From Branchiostoma floridae (taxonomy: Eukaryota; Chordata; Leptocardii; Amphioxiformes; Branchiostomatidae): 64,000 nucleotides of DNA. The stretch lies in the NCBI RefSeq assembly GCF_000003815.2, contig NC_049985.1, positions 20,281,420-20,345,419 on the forward strand, read 5' to 3'. Positions 62,101 through 64,000 of the stretch are shown piece by piece (position 1 is the stretch's first letter; every line of letters begins with the position of its first letter). A program made the translations under genes and the position numbers. The notes beneath the pieces were generated by a model. The model saw only the letters and a program-made list of their open reading frames with translations, did no database searches and was not told the DNA's origin.

Positions 62101-64000
62101 TCTGTTACTTTTAAAGAACCTACTTCTACTATATTGATGAGATAATAGATTACTAAGCCATTTAGTCATTTAACATGAAGTAAATTATGTTCATGCAATA
62201 TACTGACTTTTCTGTAACATATTTTCTTATAATTGGAAAATGGTATTTCTGCAAATGTATAATACTATTTGCAGTATAAACTACTAAGCATAGAAAACCT
62301 CTACAATGCATTTTAAGCCATACCATCAAAATCTCAATATACATTGGATTATTTCGGCTGGAATTGAATAATAGGGATGCCCTAACTTTAGACGTTTTTT
62401 TTACTGACTTCATTATGCACAGATAAAGTGTGTGTGTGTAGCCACTGATTTTGCTGATTGGAAAGGCACTAAACCCAGTCCATGCATACAGCTGTCATGT
62501 GCCTTTGCATTAAAATATACTTGACATATTAAAAGAGTATCTCAACAATGATGACAGTGGCACCAAAAAGATGACATAAATTGTGTACTCTAAAATGAAG
62601 CTTTACAAAACTCTACAAATTGAGTCTGTGAATCCATGAATAGTTTCTGGGTCTCTGAATGTTTGTTAAAGAAAACACCGAGCTAGAATCCAATTTTTTT
62701 TGTTTCCACACATGCACTTCCATCACCAACTTCTGTAGACAGCAAAAACACAAAAGCGTCTCAAGTTAGGGCAGCCTATATAGTGTACCATGAAATTTCA
62801 TTTCAAGACCAAACCATTTTCTAGCAATGGAGCACAGTGAGCTGCGAACCTAAGAAGTGTCTTAAGATAGGGCATCCCATTAGTTTTTCCGCTTCATACC
62901 TTTACCATGCAGGGTTCTAGCCAGGATTTTATTGCAGCGTAATGGTAATGGCATAGTAGTGATGCGAACAATCAGGAGGGGGGGTGGAAGGGGGGGTGGT
63001 CTTGGCCCTTCCATACTGAAATTTTGAAAATGTAGAGTAAAAAGTTGGCACTCTGTTAACACCACATGTAATTTGAAGGATTTTTTGGTCAGTTTTCAGC
63101 ATATCATTATTTTTCATTGTTGAGACATTGATTGTTCAACAGGTAATTGAAAGCACAGTACTAATACTCAAGTTAGAAATAAGCATAATGGTCTTCAATT
63201 TAGCATGGTGGTTACAACTTATAGCGTAGTGGCCAATTGCGCTTAAATGCACTAGCTAGAACCCTGTGACATGATCAGAATGATACCAACTCTTGCTATT
63301 TGTTTTTTTATTTAAGACACATTTTAGGATATCATAATATTCAACACAAAAAATGCAAATAAGACAGTAGCTAACTAGAGTTCCAAGAACGCATACCTTT
63401 GCCAAATGATTTTAACCTTAAGTTTATAACTGGTGTTTCAATTGTTTGTCATTAAATATGCAAATAAGATTCTAATTTGCATGATCAAAATTAGTTCATT
63501 ACCTTTCCGTCCAAATGACAGGAATACGCAAGCTATGTTAAGAAAGAATGGTCTCATCAAGAACTACCCAAATACCAAATATCAATACAATCCGTTTAGG
63601 CGTTCTCGACTTATGCTGTTTTTCTACACACAAACCCACAGACTCTACCTAAAATATAACAAAGGTAATAAAAGGCTCTGTCCCTGAGGTGTCACCAAAA
63701 ATGGCATATCTGACCTGCTGCCTGGAAGTGGTAGATCCAGACTGTCCTCATTACAGCTGTCAGGCCTCATGAGGGCAGGTTCAGGCAGACTGGTGGCACT
63801 GGGCTGGTTACACAGAGCCCTGTGACTGGGACTGCCCTCCTTCTTCTCTTCCTTCCCTTTGTCCTCCCCTCCCTCCTCCAGTGACAGGGTTTGATCGTTT
63901 TTGTTGGAGTCCAGTAGGCTGTTACAGCTGTCTGACAGCGCCGACTTGTCCAGCTCCAAGTTGGAGTTCATCGGGATCAGTTTTCCTGCCACGATAACGG
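54355..64000 (-). CDS. ADCY9: Adenylate cyclase type 9, 3' part of gene (three exons, 5' part outside window)
   Basis: Membrane adenylyl cyclase making cAMP from ATP. Exons: 63715 to beyond 64000, 56628-56754 and 54355-56100. The phases agree (AG/G at the first junction gives Arg, phase 0 at the second). The visible protein covers the C1b linker, the six-helix M2 membrane domain and the C2 catalytic half. ADCY9 identity rests on DYFFKPPINMFSLNFLDPEL and NREFEVS-LTYHG, segments I recall as specific to type 9. The C-terminus is short: TYLLVKKHDSVQC then TGA, lacking the roughly 100-residue tail of human ADCY9. It lies upstream of CREBBP in the same orientation, as in human. Confidence 0.93.
56628..56754 (-). 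CDS. ADCY9: ADCY9 middle exon (C1b linker)
   Basis: 127 bp. Acceptor TTGTTCTTTAG, donor CAG/GTAAGG. Encodes DSIHSLPVTGSYGNRLYPPG, GSGSRKSSLRTQ and NRIEQQ, a low-complexity regulatory linker. The RKSS segment resembles a basophilic kinase site. Confidence 0.85.
57761..59339. mobile_element. TA-flanked TIR element, 1.6 kb
   Basis: Ends CTCTCACCTCTCAAATA and its exact inverse (17 bp), flanked by TA on both sides (57759-57760 and 59340-59341). Sub-terminal AAGTACCCC repeats on the left and ACGTACCGG on the right. The interior shares a segment with 28575-28735, has an AAAATGGTGGC motif at 58685, and no transposase ORF. Confidence 0.7.
59459..59620. mobile_element. AGCCTGGGTACC TIR element, young copy
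   Basis: 162 bp, ends TAGCCTGGGTACCATCCGGA and TCCGGATGGTACCCAGGCTA. Flank CCAAATTTG on both sides (59450-59458 and 59621-59629); because the ends are palindromic the true duplication could be 7 to 9 bp. Inner TTCATTATACACTAT repeats. Confidence 0.85.
60246..60291. repeat. Duplicated fragment of the ADCY9 last exon
   Basis: 46 bp nearly identical to 55274-55319 (coding for part of an M2 helix), in the same orientation as the gene, inside ADCY9's upstream intron. Two or three mismatches at the left side. Confidence 0.85.
60300..62370. other. ADCY9 intron stretch, nothing recognised
   Basis: AT-rich intronic sequence. Small ORFs do not fit ADCY9 phases or any known family. Confidence 0.45.
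62374..62878. mobile_element. Probable TIR element with GGGATGCCC ends
   Basis: Left GGGATGCCCTAACTTTAGACG and right CTTAAGATAGGGCATCCC are inverted. A second matching inner end (CGTCTCAAGTTAGGGCAGCC) lies at 62757-62776, so a nested or duplicated end is possible. Confidence 0.45.
62910..63266. mobile_element. Non-autonomous TIR element (CAGGGTTCTAGC family), full copy
   Basis: 357 bp bounded by CAGGGTTCTAGC and its inverse GCTAGAACCCTG, with no coding capacity. The terminal form CAGGG suggests a hAT-type element, but I see no clear 8-bp target duplication. A second, partial copy is at 7075-7310. Confidence 0.6.
63458..63482. repeat. Octamer palindrome ATGCAAAT-N9-ATTTGCAT, copy 4
   Basis: Perfect inverted octamers nine bases apart, about 230 bp from the ADCY9 edge exon, in its intron. 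Confidence 0.85.
63715..64000 (-). CDS. ADCY9: ADCY9 exon at window edge (end of C1, linker), partial
   Basis: Runs off the right edge. Reads VIVAGKLIPMNSN, then an acidic/Ser-rich linker (LSLEEGGEDKGKEEKKEGS, PGSR). The donor GTCAGA at 63714 is weak, but the split Arg codon AG/G joins it in phase to the exon at 56754. The metal-binding C1 aspartates lie further upstream, outside the window. Confidence 0.82.

Overview
The window looks like genomic DNA from an invertebrate chordate, most likely an amphioxus (Branchiostoma). The reasons are a single, full-length CBP/p300 gene split into about 30 short GT-AG exons, an ADCY9 gene next to it, long introns, and a very mixed load of small TIR transposons, LINEs and a tRNA-derived SINE. 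There is no sign of prokaryotic organisation. The species is inferred, not proven by the sequence.

Layout. (1) 1-40283, minus strand: one CREBBP/EP300 orthologue. I rebuilt it as 30 coding exons (7209 bp, 2402 codons plus stop). Every junction keeps phase, and the domain order is N-terminal LXXLL, TAZ1, KIX, SUMO-motif region, bromodomain, RING/PHD, HAT, autoinhibitory loop, ZZ, TAZ2, NCBD and Gln-rich tail. Its 3' UTR fills 1-1615. Its introns hold a 5'-truncated LINE with an open reverse-transcriptase ORF (4774-6957), a tandem array that duplicates a splice acceptor 12 times (17411-18401), a 100-N assembly gap (28736-28835), and a 9.8 kb intron 2 rich in transposons. Intron 2 also holds a hAT-like element carrying a RecQ-helicase exon (31911-32945) and a possible nested small gene (35811-36873). 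(2) 40284-54354: promoter-like sequence with E-boxes, then about 13.5 kb of intergenic sequence with at least eight recognisable transposon copies and no convincing gene. (3) 54355-64000, minus strand: the 3' part of an adenylate cyclase type 9 gene (three exons, running off the right edge).

Biology. CBP/p300 is the co-activator and acetyltransferase recruited by phospho-CREB. ADCY9 makes the cAMP that drives PKA and CREB. The two genes are neighbours in the same orientation in human 16p13.3, so the arrangement seen here is probably ancestral for chordates.

The most unusual observations are the 12-copy array of 3' splice sites just upstream of the bromodomain exons, the transposon-borne RecQ exon with perfect 50-bp TIRs and an 8-bp target duplication, four copies of a TIR family with 5-6 bp target duplications, and four short palindromes of the form ATGCAAAT-N9-ATTTGCAT.
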